In this document: positions 1-8,297 of the stretch, one piece after another
Position numbering within the stretch: position 1 is the first letter of the stretch
Layout: the number at the start of each line of letters is the position of its first letter
Source: Planomicrobium soli
Lineage (GTDB): Bacteria > Bacillota > Bacilli > Bacillales_A > Planococcaceae
Direction of reading: 5' to 3'
DNA: 64,000 nucleotides
Assembly: GCF_003014655.1 (NCBI RefSeq)
Contig: NZ_PYAT01000001.1
Location: 310,001-374,000 of the forward strand
Notes under the pieces: model-generated
Databases searched by the model: none
What the model was told of the DNA's origin: nothing
Seen by the model: the letters and a program-made list of their open reading frames with translations, nothing else
Made by a program: the position numbers and the translations under genes

Positions 1-633
1 AGAAACGGTCGTTTCTGCTACGTGGTCTGCTGCAAAACGCTGCATTGCCAACGAAAGAATGTTCTTGGCTTTCTTGTCCGACTCCTCTTTCGCACGCGCT
101 TCGGTTTCTTTGATCATCGCTGCAATATCCGTTGAAAGTTCGTTTTCAACTTCCTGCAAGATGATGCCCTTCGCTTCTTCGCGTGTTAAAGCGGAAATGC
201 GTTCCATTTCAGCCTGTTGCTGGCGGACTAGTTCTTCAGCTCTGCTCTCCATCTGTCCAATATGCTGTTGTTTTTCTGCGAGCGCTTCGTCTTTGCGTTC
301 AAGACTCGCTTCTCTTTTGTTTAAAGCATCATCCTTGCGATCTAAATTTTCTTCTCTCTGCAACAACCGATTCTCTTGTCTTTGTAGTTCAGATCGGCGT
401 TCCCGAATTTCAGATTCTTGTTCAGTACGCAATTTATGATTTTCGTCTTTCGCTTCCAATAAGGCTTCTTTTTTCAGCGCTTCTGCTTCTCGTTTTGCAT
501 CTTCAATAATCTGCTCTGCCGAGTTTTTGGCGCCTGCCACTTTGGAATCGTTTGATTTTTTTAACGCAAAATATCCAACAACTACACCGACGATGAGGCC
601 AAGCAAAGCGAAGATGATCTCAGTAAAACCCAT
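1..633 (-). CDS. rny: Ribonuclease Y, N-terminal part (runs off the window)
   Basis: Membrane-anchored endoribonuclease that starts bulk mRNA decay in Bacillales. Only the first 211 residues are present. Translation from the ATG at 633 gives [20 protein letters not shown], a single N-terminal membrane anchor, followed by a long charged coiled coil rich in Glu, Lys, Arg and Gln (about residues 30-180), as in RNase Y. The KH and HD catalytic domains lie beyond position 1. A strong ribosome site (GAGGAGG) sits just upstream of the ATG, and a sigma-A promoter lies at 737-765. The neighbour recA is in the usual Bacillus order, without pbpX between them. Confidence 0.96.
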   Translation of the reverse strand, partial: MGFTEIIFALLGLIVGVVVGYFALKKSNDSKVAGAKNSAEQIIEDAKREAEALKKEALLEAKDENHKLRTEQESEIRERRSELQRQENRLLQREENLDRKDDALNKREASLERKDEALAEKQQHIGQMESRAEELVRQQQAEMERISALTREEAKGIILQEVENELSTDIAAMIKETEARAKEESDKKAKNILSLAMQRFAADHVAETTVS

Positions 634-736
634 TCGGACACCTCCTCTTGCTATTCGTAAAACAATTTCAAAAAATGAATAATCAAAGATTTTTTACCTA
701 TAAAACGTTTAAAAAAAATTAAATTATACAATTTTA

Positions 737-765
737 ATTGTATAGATGGACTTATATCGTGTCAA
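737..765 (-). promoter_or_regulatory. Sigma-A promoter of rny
   Basis: On the minus strand there is a consensus -35 TTGACA (760-765), a 17-bp spacer and a -10 TACAAT (737-742). A small AT-rich inverted repeat follows immediately, between about 725 and 748. The leader to the rny ATG is about 100 nt. Confidence 0.75.
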
Positions 766-779
766 CCCATGGAGCTAGT

Positions 780-1170
780 GAAAAGCGGAGGCGGACGTAT
801 AGATTCGATGGGCATAAGCCGGTTTGGCAAAGCGGCGCTTTTTGCCGCATAGCTCAGAAAAGCAAAAGTGCCTGTTCAGCTCTGACAGGCAGAAGACGAA
901 TTGGCGAAGTGGCGTCCTTTGCCACACAGACAAGGCGGCTTTTGACCCGAAGCGCTAGGCACTGAAGACTGGACAGCCGAAACGGCTTATGCCCCGAGAA
1001 TCTGTCCGCTGAAGTCTAGACAAGAAAAGCGGAAGTGCCAGGTCAGTCCCGACAAGCGCTGGAGGGCTTGAAGACCACGGCATCCCTTGCCATGGGTTCA
1101 AGACCGAAGACTCTGAAGGTTAGGTATTGGAGCTGTCCACTGAATTCCTGTCCGTGGAATGCGAATGACC
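780..1170. repeat. Degenerate tandem copies of a dispersed intergenic repeat
   Basis: Three head-to-tail degenerate units begin at about 780 (AAAAGCGGAGGCGGACG), 857 (GAAAAGCAAAAGTGCCTG) and 1022 (AAGAAAAGCGGAAGTGCC). They share an opening of the form AAAAGCGGAAGYGCC, followed by GTCAGYCCCGACARGCG and a GGAGGGCTTG-like element. The region is far more GC-rich than its surroundings and codes for nothing convincing. Related sequence occurs in opposite orientation at 38886-39110. I recall similar elements between genes in Planococcus and Sporosarcina, but no search was done. Confidence 0.7.
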
Positions 1171-1234
1171 TTGAATCTCCCGCAATAGTTCTTACGACAG
1201 AGATCTCCAAATGCTGAACCTACAGTTGCCGATA

Positions 1235-1272
1235 CAAAAAAGCCGTTCAGCGCTTTGGCTGAACGGCTTTTA
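1235..1272 (-). terminator. recA terminator
   Basis: Perfect 12-bp stem (AAGCCGTTCAGC with its complement) around a short loop, followed on the minus strand by a run of six T. It lies about 30 bp after the recA stop. Confidence 0.92.
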
Positions 1273-1301
1273 AGCAGTATTAGGACAAATCAGTCCTGTT
1301 C

Positions 1302-2363
1302 TTATTCCTCGTCGTCGATCAATAGGCCGAAATCTTCCGGCTCTTCTTCTTTCTTAGCAGCAATTGTATATGATGCTGCAGCCATGCCATAAGATTCCCG
1401 AATTTTGTTTGCGATATCGTTGCGGATCTCCGGATTCGCAAGCAGGAATTGCTTAGCGTTTTCACGTCCTTGGCCGATACGTTCTTCGTTATAAGAGTAC
1501 CAAGAACCGCTTTTTTGGATGATATCCAGTTCTGAACCAATATCAACAATTTCACCTTCACGCGAAATTCCTTTACCGTACATGATGTCTACTTCAGCTG
1601 TACGGAACGGTGGCGCAACCTTGTTCTTCACAATCTTGATCTTCGTTCTGTTACCGATTATTTCCGCTCCGGATTTTAGCGCCTCTGCACGACGGACTTC
1701 CAAACGAACAGATGAATAGAACTTCAAAGCGCGTCCGCCAGGCGTAGTTTCAGGGTTACCAAACATAACACCGATTTTTTCGCGGATTTGGTTAATGAAT
1801 AGCAGAATCGTATTCGATTTGTTTACAACTCCTGATAATTTACGGAGAGCTTGAGACATTAGACGTGCTTGCAGACCCATATGCGAGTCGCCCATTTCCC
1901 CTTCGATCTCAGCTTTTGGCACAAGTGCCGCAACCGAGTCGACAACCACGATATCAATCGCACCGCTTCGCACAAGAGCTTCAGCAATTTCAAGCGCCTG
2001 CTCTCCTGTATCCGGCTGCGACAGCAACAATTCATCAATATTAACACCAAGTTTTTGCGCATAAAGTGGATCTAATGCATGCTCTGCATCGATGAAAGCT
2101 GCAGTTCCGCCCGCCGCTTGAACTTCTGCAATTGCATGAAGGGAAACTGTAGTTTTACCTGAACTTTCAGGTCCGTAAACTTCAATAATGCGTCCCCGCG
2201 GATATCCGCCTATTCCAAGTGCTGAATCAAGGGCCAATGAACCACTTGAAACCGAAGATACATTACGGTCGCTTTGTTCTCCCAATTTCATGACAGAACC
2301 TTTACCAAATTGTTTTTCTATCCCTTTTAACGCCATTTCCAACGCTGCTTTACGATCGCTCAA
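1302..2363 (-). CDS. recA: Recombinase RecA
   Basis: Strand-exchange ATPase for homologous recombination and co-protease for LexA. 353 residues, the usual length. The start is the TTG at 2363, not the ATG nine codons upstream: AGAGGAGG lies 7 nt before the TTG, and the protein then opens (M)[20 protein letters not shown] as in Bacillus RecA. The Walker A motif GPESSGKT is at about residues 64-71 and the Walker B region ([11 protein letters not shown]) at about 140. The C-terminus is acidic. It has its own promoter and LexA box downstream of cinA and ends in a strong terminator. Confidence 0.98.
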   Translation of the reverse strand: MSDRKAALEMALKGIEKQFGKGSVMKLGEQSDRNVSSVSSGSLALDSALGIGGYPRGRIIEVYGPESSGKTTVSLHAIAEVQAAGGTAAFIDAEHALDPLYAQKLGVNIDELLLSQPDTGEQALEIAEALVRSGAIDIVVVDSVAALVPKAEIEGEMGDSHMGLQARLMSQALRKLSGVVNKSNTILLFINQIREKIGVMFGNPETTPGGRALKFYSSVRLEVRRAEALKSGAEIIGNRTKIKIVKNKVAPPFRTAEVDIMYGKGISREGEIVDIGSELDIIQKSGSWYSYNEERIGQGRENAKQFLLANPEIRNDIANKIRESYGMAAASYTIAAKKEEEPEDFGLLIDDEE

Positions 2364-2407
2364 AAGAAATCCTCCTCTAATTAAAACCATTTTTTCTACC
2401 TGTCTCT

Positions 2408-2436
2408 AGTATACTAGGTTTTTGAGAAATACACAA
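2408..2436 (-). promoter_or_regulatory. Sigma-A promoter of recA
   Basis: Minus strand -35 TTGTGT (2431-2436), 17-bp spacer and -10 TATACT (2408-2413), about 45 bp upstream of the TTG start. The LexA box lies immediately upstream of the -35. Confidence 0.75.
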
Positions 2437-2444
2437 GAAAAAAG

Positions 2445-2458
2445 CGAACGTTTATTCG
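2445..2458 (-). promoter_or_regulatory. LexA (DinR) SOS box of recA
   Basis: Minus-strand CGAATAAACGTTCG matches the Bacillus LexA/DinR consensus CGAACRNRYGTTCG, with T in place of the C in the left half, the same departure I recall for B. subtilis recA. It lies nine bp upstream of the -35, so LexA bound here would be expected to repress recA until DNA damage. Confidence 0.8.
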
Positions 2459-2520
2459 GTTTTTTGTTCACTTATCTTATATTTACCCCCTTTTAACAGG
2501 GTAAAATCAGAATTTGAACG

Positions 2521-2556
2521 AAAAAACGCACACAAAATTAAATTTTGCGTGCGTTG
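2521..2556 (-). terminator. cinA terminator overlapping its stop codon
   Basis: 15-bp stem with one mismatch (2525-2539 against 2541-2555), followed on the minus strand by six T. The TAA stop of cinA (2538-2540) is at the top of the hairpin. It separates cinA transcription from the recA promoter. Confidence 0.85.
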
Positions 2557-3791
2557 CCTTCTGTAAGAGTTCGTATTGTATAAGATAAAGCTAATTTAAC
2601 TGCCCTTAAGCGGTTAGTGTTGCGCATTCCTGACAATTGAAGACGGTAAGCCGTTGTATCTTCTGCAGTTGCGATGCCGATCCAGACTGTTCCTGCCGGC
2701 TGGTCTCCATGAGCATCCGGACCAGCAGCTCCGGTCAAACTAACACTGATATCAGTATTGAATTTTTCCCGAGCCCCATCTGCCATAGCTAAAGCAGTCT
2801 GCTCACTCACTACACCGTATTCTGTCAACAAGTCCTCCGACACGCCTAAATGCGCTTTCTTCATTTCTTCGTTATAAGTGATCACTCCGCCGGCTAATAC
2901 AGCACTCGCTCCTGGCACAGAAGCAAGTTCAGATTGGAACAAACCTGCAGTCAAACTTTCAGCCGCTGAAATGGTTTTCCCTTGTTCTTTCAGCATTTCC
3001 ACTGCTTTTGATGCGAGAGAATCATCGTCATAGCCATACAAATACTGGCCGACCCGTTCCAGTATCTGGGCTTTAGCGCCATCAATCAAGGTCCAGGCTT
3101 CTTGTTCCGTATTGGTTTTTGCCGTAATCCGAAGTGTCACTTCACCATCAGAAGCAAGAGGCGCAATGGTCGGATTGGTTTGATTGTCTAATATATCTTG
3201 AAGGCGATCTTCCAGCTCCGCTTCTCCTATGCCATAAAAACGCAGCACATGGGACAAGATAACGTCTTCTTTGTTTAGAAGTTTCGCAAGCTTCGGCTTT
3301 GCCTCGAATTGGAACATCGGCTCCATTTCTTTCGGTGGCCCTGGAAGCAATATATAGTGATGGCTGTCGGTTTTGTATAACATGCCTGGTGCCATCCCGT
3401 GATGATTGACAAGCACTTCACTGCCTTTTAAGACGAGCGCCTGTTTTTTATTGTTTTCTGTCATGAATCGGCCTGCACGCTCGAAAAACGCCACGATGGA
3501 CACTAGCGCCTCTTCGTCCATTGCAAGGGTAGTGCCGAGATGTTTGGCAATTGTCTCTTTTGTCAAATCATCTTTTGTCGGGCCAAGCCCGCCTGTAAAG
3601 ATGATCAGATCTGCGCGGCTTTCGGCAATCTCGATGGCATCTTTCAGACGGTCGGCGTTGTCTCCGACAACGGTGTGGTAATAGACATTAATGCCGAGTT
3701 CCGCTAGATGGCTCGACAAAAAACGCGCATTCGAATTTGTGATTTGCCCTAATAATAGTTCAGATCCAACTGCAATAATTTCTGCATTCAT
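2538..3791 (-). CDS. cinA: CinA family nicotinamide-nucleotide amidase
   Basis: Competence/damage-inducible protein with two domains. The N-terminal MoCF-like pyrophosphatase domain (about 1-170) carries the motif FTGGLGPTKDD and the sequence LPGPPKEMEPMF. The C-terminal CinA amidase domain (about 255-415), with SAAESLTAGL and SLTGAAGPD, deamidates nicotinamide mononucleotide in NAD salvage in characterised homologues. 417 residues, the usual length. The ATG at 3791 was chosen because AAGGAG precedes it and the protein then begins MNAEIIAVGSELLLG. The upstream in-frame codons lack a ribosome site. Confidence 0.95.
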   Translation of the reverse strand: MNAEIIAVGSELLLGQITNSNARFLSSHLAELGINVYYHTVVGDNADRLKDAIEIAESRADLIIFTGGLGPTKDDLTKETIAKHLGTTLAMDEEALVSIVAFFERAGRFMTENNKKQALVLKGSEVLVNHHGMAPGMLYKTDSHHYILLPGPPKEMEPMFQFEAKPKLAKLLNKEDVILSHVLRFYGIGEAELEDRLQDILDNQTNPTIAPLASDGEVTLRITAKTNTEQEAWTLIDGAKAQILERVGQYLYGYDDDSLASKAVEMLKEQGKTISAAESLTAGLFQSELASVPGASAVLAGGVITYNEEMKKAHLGVSEDLLTEYGVVSEQTALAMADGAREKFNTDISVSLTGAAGPDAHGDQPAGTVWIGIATAEDTTAYRLQLSGMRNTNRLRAVKLALSYTIRTLTEGNARKI

Positions 3792-3848
3792 TCGTGACCA
3801 CTCCTTCTGCCCCGTCAAAGCGGGAAATTTACGTTTGCTTAGGGAAAC

Positions 3849-4427
3849 TTATTTGGAAGCCATTAATGCCCGGCGGTTCACGTAAAAATAATCCCAACCG
3901 GACCAAAGCGTAAAAATTAATGCGATATAAAGCATAGCAACATCGAAGCGGAAATCAACCCACGCAAATATTGGATTATGAAGCAACAAAGTGGCGATAG
4001 CGATAATCTGAGCTGTAGTTTTGATTTTTCCGAGCCAGCCCGCCGCTACTACTTCGCCTTCCCCCGCCAATACAAGACGTAAACCAGTAACGGCAAACTC
4101 CCGGCTAATGATTAAAATGACAATCCACGACGGAGCAAGATTCATTTCCACCAATATTATGAAAGCTGCTGAAACCAATAACTTATCAGCAAGTGGATCT
4201 AAAAATTTCCCGAAAGTTGTCACCAAATTGTATTTCCTTGCATAGTACCCATCTACCCAATCTGTCAGAGAAGCGAAGAGAAAAATCAAAGCACCTAAAA
4301 ATTGATTAACTCCCATTTCCGCTCCAAGGAAAGCGATATTACCCCACCCGAAATCAATCAGCATGACCGCCATAAAAATTGGAATCAGCAAGATACGGGA
4401 TATGGTAATCTGGTTTGGAATATTCAT
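3849..4427 (-). CDS. pgsA: CDP-diacylglycerol-glycerol-3-phosphate 3-phosphatidyltransferase
   Basis: Membrane enzyme making phosphatidylglycerophosphate, the committed step to phosphatidylglycerol. The CDP-alcohol phosphotransferase signature D-x2-D-G-x2-A-R-x8-G-x3-D-x3-D is complete (DWVDGYYARKYNLVTTFGKF, then LDPLAD, residues about 56-82). Several hydrophobic segments follow. 192 residues, as in Bacillus. Start ATG at 4427 with AGGAGGGGC upstream. It sits between rodZ and cinA in the conserved order. Confidence 0.97.
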   Translation of the reverse strand: MNIPNQITISRILLIPIFMAVMLIDFGWGNIAFLGAEMGVNQFLGALIFLFASLTDWVDGYYARKYNLVTTFGKFLDPLADKLLVSAAFIILVEMNLAPSWIVILIISREFAVTGLRLVLAGEGEVVAAGWLGKIKTTAQIIAIATLLLHNPIFAWVDFRFDVAMLYIALIFTLWSGWDYFYVNRRALMASK

Positions 4428-4451
4428 TTATGCCCCTCCTTTCTGCCTATC

Positions 4452-4482
4452 AAGAAAAATAGCCATCTGTTGATGGCTATTC
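4452..4482 (-). terminator. rodZ terminator
   Basis: Perfect 10-bp stem AATAGCCATC/GATGGCTATT with a 4-nt loop and a T-rich tail on the minus strand. It overlaps the last codons of rodZ and precedes pgsA, so pgsA may depend on readthrough or its own promoter. Confidence 0.8.
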
Positions 4483-5352
4483 TGCGTCTTCAAATCGAAT
4501 CACAATATTTTGAGTTATAGTATCTTGCGAATACTCGACCGGTTCATTGTTAACGGTCAATGTTACATTGTTCGTAGCTCCAATGCGGACGCGCACTTGC
4601 GTAACCCCTTCTAAATTAAGGGTTTCGCTGTCGCCATCCTGCATCGTACGGGCTGGATTCATCAATTCTTTTCGGTCTTGATCGGTTGCCGATACCCACG
4701 AAGCACCAGAAGCGCTGATTTCCATTTCCCGTTCTGCCGGCCCTGTAAATGTATAAGTGGTTGTTTCACCCGCTGTTTCTAATTCTTCCAGGCTTACGGC
4801 TGGTTCTTCTTCTTCTGCTGGCTCTTCTGAAGCCTCTTCTTCTGCAGGTTCTTCCTCAGTTGCCGGGGCTTCCTCTTCTTCAGAAGTTGTCGGCTCTTCG
4901 TATTGCATACCGTCTTCTTCTGTCACTTGTTCTGTCGGATCGTTTTTAGCAAGAAACTGATAGAAAAACCAGACAACCCCGATGATCACAACAATAAATA
5001 AAGCAACAATGATTTTCGGCATCACTTCACCGATTCCGCTAGAAGAACTTTTAGCAAACGTTTGCCTGCGTGAAGGCGTCGGTGGAGCAAGAGGCGGCCG
5101 GACGTCTTCTTTTGCTTTTTCCGGTACTTCCGCTTTATGCTGTTCCAATAACTCGTCTGAATTCAAGCCGACCGCTTCCGCATATTGCTTGATAAACGCC
5201 CGTACATAGAAAGGTCCTGGCATCATACTGTAATCGCCTTGCTCTATTCCAGCCAAATAGCGTTTTTGAATTTTTGTAACTCCTTGCAAATCTTCCAAAC
5301 TATAACCTTTTGCAACTCTCGCTTCTTTTAAACGAGTTCCCAGTTCACTCAA
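4477..5352 (-). CDS. rodZ: RodZ-like cytoskeleton/cell-shape protein
   Basis: YmfM/RodZ family protein linking MreB filaments to the membrane. The cytoplasmic N-terminus has an Xre-like HTH (about residues 2-70: ELGTRLKEARVAKGYSLEDL). One membrane helix (IIVALFIVVIIGVVWFF) is at about 112-130. A very Glu-rich extracellular linker follows (about 140-195), then a C-terminal beta domain of the RodZ DUF4115 type. The TTG at 5352 is preferred because AGGTGG lies 5 nt upstream. A GTG three codons earlier (5361) is the alternative. Confidence 0.9.
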   Translation of the reverse strand: MSELGTRLKEARVAKGYSLEDLQGVTKIQKRYLAGIEQGDYSMMPGPFYVRAFIKQYAEAVGLNSDELLEQHKAEVPEKAKEDVRPPLAPPTPSRRQTFAKSSSSGIGEVMPKIIVALFIVVIIGVVWFFYQFLAKNDPTEQVTEEDGMQYEEPTTSEEEEAPATEEEPAEEEASEEPAEEEEPAVSLEELETAGETTTYTFTGPAEREMEISASGASWVSATDQDRKELMNPARTMQDGDSETLNLEGVTQVRVRIGATNNVTLTVNNEPVEYSQDTITQNIVIRFEDAE

Positions 5353-5369
5353 CACGACCACCTGCCTAC

Positions 5370-6167
5370 CTAAAAGTTAAATCCACCAAACATATCGGTC
5401 TGGTTATTTTCATTCAAAAAATCGTTTTTCTCCAAAACTTCATATGTAATTTTTTCATCAGGATGATGGCGCAACTCAATAATGTAATCAAAATCCTCAA
5501 TGCTGTAATCTGATTGTTGAACAAACATATCCGGATGTTCAACAACTTTGATGGTCGGCATACGCATCATTTCTCTTACAAGCTGCATATGGCGTTCATC
5601 TGAAGCCTTACGCGTTACAATGCCGTCCAATATAAAAATATTATTGCCACTTCGTTCATCGCCCATCAACTGATTGCGCACCGTTTGCTTGATCATTGTA
5701 GAGGACAGAAAAATCCACTTTTTGTTCGCACTAACGCTGGCAGCGACAATCGACTCGGTTTTCCCGACCCTTGGCATTCCACGCAAGCCAACTAATTTAT
5801 GGCCTTCCTGCTTGAAAATCTCTGCCATAAAGTCCACCAAAAGCCCCAGTTCGTCCCTTACAAAACGAAACGTCTTGCGGTCATCCGCATCCCGTTGTAT
5901 ATACCGTCCATGGCGGACAGCTAAAATATCACGCAATTTCGGTTCGCGGAACTTAGTCACGACAATAGTCTCAATTGTAGACACAATTTGCTCAAAACGT
6001 TCAAGCTGAACATCATGTTCTGCACGCAAGAGCATTCCGCGCCTGCCTTGGTCTACGCCGTTGATCGTTACAATATTTACGCGCAGCATACCGAGGAGTG
6101 AAGCAATATCTCCTAATAAACCGGGACGATTCACTTGAATTTCGTATTCGAAATACCATTCTCTCAC
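5370..6167 (-). CDS. ymfK: DUF3388 family protein (YmfK-like), ACT plus P-loop
   Basis: 265 residues. The N-terminal ~75 residues look like an ACT regulatory domain (YEIQVNRPGLLGDIASLLGM). The rest contains a Walker A-like GMPRVGKTES at about 130 and a probable Walker B strand (NIFILDG). The family is conserved next to rodZ and pgsA in Bacillales, and its biochemical role is not established to my knowledge. The GTG start at 6167 has a modest ribosome site. It lies 17 bp from rodZ and is probably co-transcribed. The nucleotide-binding role is inferred from the motif only. Confidence 0.85.
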   Translation of the reverse strand: MREWYFEYEIQVNRPGLLGDIASLLGMLRVNIVTINGVDQGRRGMLLRAEHDVQLERFEQIVSTIETIVVTKFREPKLRDILAVRHGRYIQRDADDRKTFRFVRDELGLLVDFMAEIFKQEGHKLVGLRGMPRVGKTESIVAASVSANKKWIFLSSTMIKQTVRNQLMGDERSGNNIFILDGIVTRKASDERHMQLVREMMRMPTIKVVEHPDMFVQQSDYSIEDFDYIIELRHHPDEKITYEVLEKNDFLNENNQTDMFGGFNF

Positions 6168-6279
6168 TGATCATCCGTCCTTTCACTTCGGAGTAGCGGC
6201 TCATTAGTTCCCCCCTCTTATAATAGCGGATTTACCGCGTCAAGAAAAGGGGGACTATAGGAGCAATGCAATGCCAATC

Positions 6280-6999
6280 TTACATATGCCAGCCGCCATT
6301 GACCCGCAAAACTTGGCCGGTCAGGTAGTCGGCTTTGCCGTTCACTAGAAAGTCCACTGCATCCGCAACGTCTTTGGGAGTTCCAAGACCGAGCGGAATT
6401 TCTTCTTCAATCGCCCTCAGCTCTTCTTCAGACCACGAGCGATTCATTTTTGTTGCTATAAATCCAGGGGAAATGGCATTGACACGCGTTCCGGACGCCG
6501 ACATTTCTTTTGCATACGCTTTGACAAACGCCAACTGCGCACCTTTCACAGCTGAATACGCCGTTTCCATCGAAGCACCAATCTCTCCCCAGATAGAAGA
6601 AATAAAAACAACATATGTCTTTGGGTGCCGATGAAAATAAGAGGAAATATGGCGGATTGCGCTTACCGGATTTTTTAAATGCACTTGCCATAAATCCTCC
6701 AAATCAGCTTCTGATGTATCAATGAGCATTTTGTATAGTGCATGTCCGCTTGCCACAATAACGCACGAAGCATCAAAAATAAGTTTTGCTAGCTCTTCAC
6801 CTGAGCCGTTCTTGGAAAAATCCGCTCTTAGCGGTATGAATTCCTGTCCCGGATACTGGATTTCCAGTTCCTTTACCAGTGTGTCAAGCGGTTCCGAGTT
6901 CCAGTGCAGATACAAGGACCAATTGGCTTCTGCAAGTTGGCGTGCTATGTGTTCCCCGATTTCCCCGGAAGCTCCGAGGACAACGGCAAACCGTTTCAT
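6280..6999 (-). CDS. ymfI: SDR family oxidoreductase YmfI (EF-P modification)
   Basis: Short-chain dehydrogenase of 239 residues with the NAD(P)-binding GASGEIGEHIA at residues 9-19, catalytic Ser in FISSIWGE, YSAVK as the Tyr-x3-Lys pair and the C-terminal VNGG. In B. subtilis, YmfI is needed to finish the 5-aminopentanol modification of elongation factor P. The start overlaps the ymfH stop by 4 nt (ATGA), so the two are translationally coupled in a ymfF-ymfH-ymfI operon. Confidence 0.92.
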   Translation of the reverse strand: MKRFAVVLGASGEIGEHIARQLAEANWSLYLHWNSEPLDTLVKELEIQYPGQEFIPLRADFSKNGSGEELAKLIFDASCVIVASGHALYKMLIDTSEADLEDLWQVHLKNPVSAIRHISSYFHRHPKTYVVFISSIWGEIGASMETAYSAVKGAQLAFVKAYAKEMSASGTRVNAISPGFIATKMNRSWSEEELRAIEEEIPLGLGTPKDVADAVDFLVNGKADYLTGQVLRVNGGWHM

Positions 7000-8297
7000 T
7001 TGTTATCCTTTTTTGGCGGAACGATGGTGAAGACGGATCGCTGGCTTTCCAAGCTAACTGTATAAAAAGCGGTTTGCAGATCTTTGACATCTATTGTCTC
7101 GAGCGTAGGAACCACATCGAATAAATTCATATCATTAAATGCATAACGGGTAAACTGGTTGGCAATATATTCCGGTGAATTAAGGGCTCTCAGGAAAAAG
7201 CCTATTTTTTTTCTCCGTACACGGTCTAGATCTGCTTGCCCGAATGGCCATAGCTCCAATGCACGTTGCACAGTGTTTTGAATTTCAGCAGCCAACGCTT
7301 CCGGTTCTTGGGTGTCGGATCCAATCAGTGCATAGCCAAAGCCGTTCTCTAATGAAAAATCGAATGAATACGATTCATCGATCAAACCGCTTTCGTATGC
7401 ATGATGGTAAAAATCAGAAGTGCGGCCAAATAACAACTCAAACGCCAGCTGAGCCGCCAGTTCATGCTTTAACATTTGTGGACCCGATAAATTCAGCACT
7501 TCAGGTTTAATGCCAACAAAAACTTTCGGTTTTTGGACGCTCATCTCAAGTGTCCGTTCTTTGATCGCTGCTTCCACTGGTTCTTCCGGATAAATACGGA
7601 CAATATCTTCCGGGTTTTCAAACGTTTTTTTCGCTTGGTTTTCTTTTACCAAATCCATCATACTCTCCGGATCAACAGATCCGACAATAAACAACATCAT
7701 GTTGGACGGATGATAAAACGTATGGTAGCAAGTGTAAAGATGTTCCGCTGTAATGTCCTGAATGGATTCTACGGTTCCGGCAATATCAATTTTCACAGGA
7801 TGGTTTTTGTACAGATTTTCGATGATGCCGAAATACAAGCGCCAGTCTGGCTGGTCATCATACATGGTGATTTCCTGCGCAATGATTCCTTTTTCTTTTT
7901 CCACCGTCTTCTCGGTAAAATACGGTTCTTGAACAAAGTCCAATAAAGTTTCAACATTTTGCTCGATCAAATCGGTTGCTGAAAACAAGTATGCCGTCCG
8001 GGTAAACGATGTAAAAGCGTTCGCAGAAGCACCTTGCTTACTGAATTGCTGGAAAATGTCGCCTTCTTCTTTTTCGAACATTTTGTGCTCAAGAAAATGG
8101 GCTATGCCATCAGGAACTTTAACCGGTTCTGTTTCTCCTAAAGGTACAAAATTATTGTCGATCGATCCATATTTGGTTGTGAACGTTGCAAACGTTTTAG
8201 AAAAACCTTTTTTAGGCAATATATACACTTCAAGACCATTATCAAGCTTTTCATGGTATAGCGTTTCGTCTAATTGCTCAAATCGAACTTTATTCAT
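6996..8297 (-). CDS. ymfH: M16 family zinc peptidase YmfH
   Basis: 433-residue insulinase-family protein with an intact inverted zinc motif H-x2-E-H (AHFLEHKMF, about residue 66) and a downstream Glu (EKGIIAQEI, about 140). It pairs with the motif-less YmfF, as M16 subunits often form active/inactive heterodimers. Its relatives are annotated as EF-P 5-aminopentanol modification associated. It overlaps ymfF by 8 nt and ymfI by 4 nt. Confidence 0.92.
   Translation of the reverse strand: MNKVRFEQLDETLYHEKLDNGLEVYILPKKGFSKTFATFTTKYGSIDNNFVPLGETEPVKVPDGIAHFLEHKMFEKEEGDIFQQFSKQGASANAFTSFTRTAYLFSATDLIEQNVETLLDFVQEPYFTEKTVEKEKGIIAQEITMYDDQPDWRLYFGIIENLYKNHPVKIDIAGTVESIQDITAEHLYTCYHTFYHPSNMMLFIVGSVDPESMMDLVKENQAKKTFENPEDIVRIYPEEPVEAAIKERTLEMSVQKPKVFVGIKPEVLNLSGPQMLKHELAAQLAFELLFGRTSDFYHHAYESGLIDESYSFDFSLENGFGYALIGSDTQEPEALAAEIQNTVQRALELWPFGQADLDRVRRKKIGFFLRALNSPEYIANQFTRYAFNDMNLFDVVPTLETIDVKDLQTAFYTVSLESQRSVFTIVPPKKDNK

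Larger units (their letters stand above)
634..1234. other. Long rny-recA intergenic stretch
   Basis: No credible gene. It holds the rny promoter (737-765), the repeat block (about 780-1170) and about 60 bp of unremarkable sequence before the recA terminator. Short open frames here have no ribosome sites and lie inside the repeat. Confidence 0.8.

Noticed and set aside
738..1217. Plus-strand open frames in the rny-recA gap
   Set aside because: They lie inside or next to the degenerate repeat, have no ribosome sites and no recognisable protein content.
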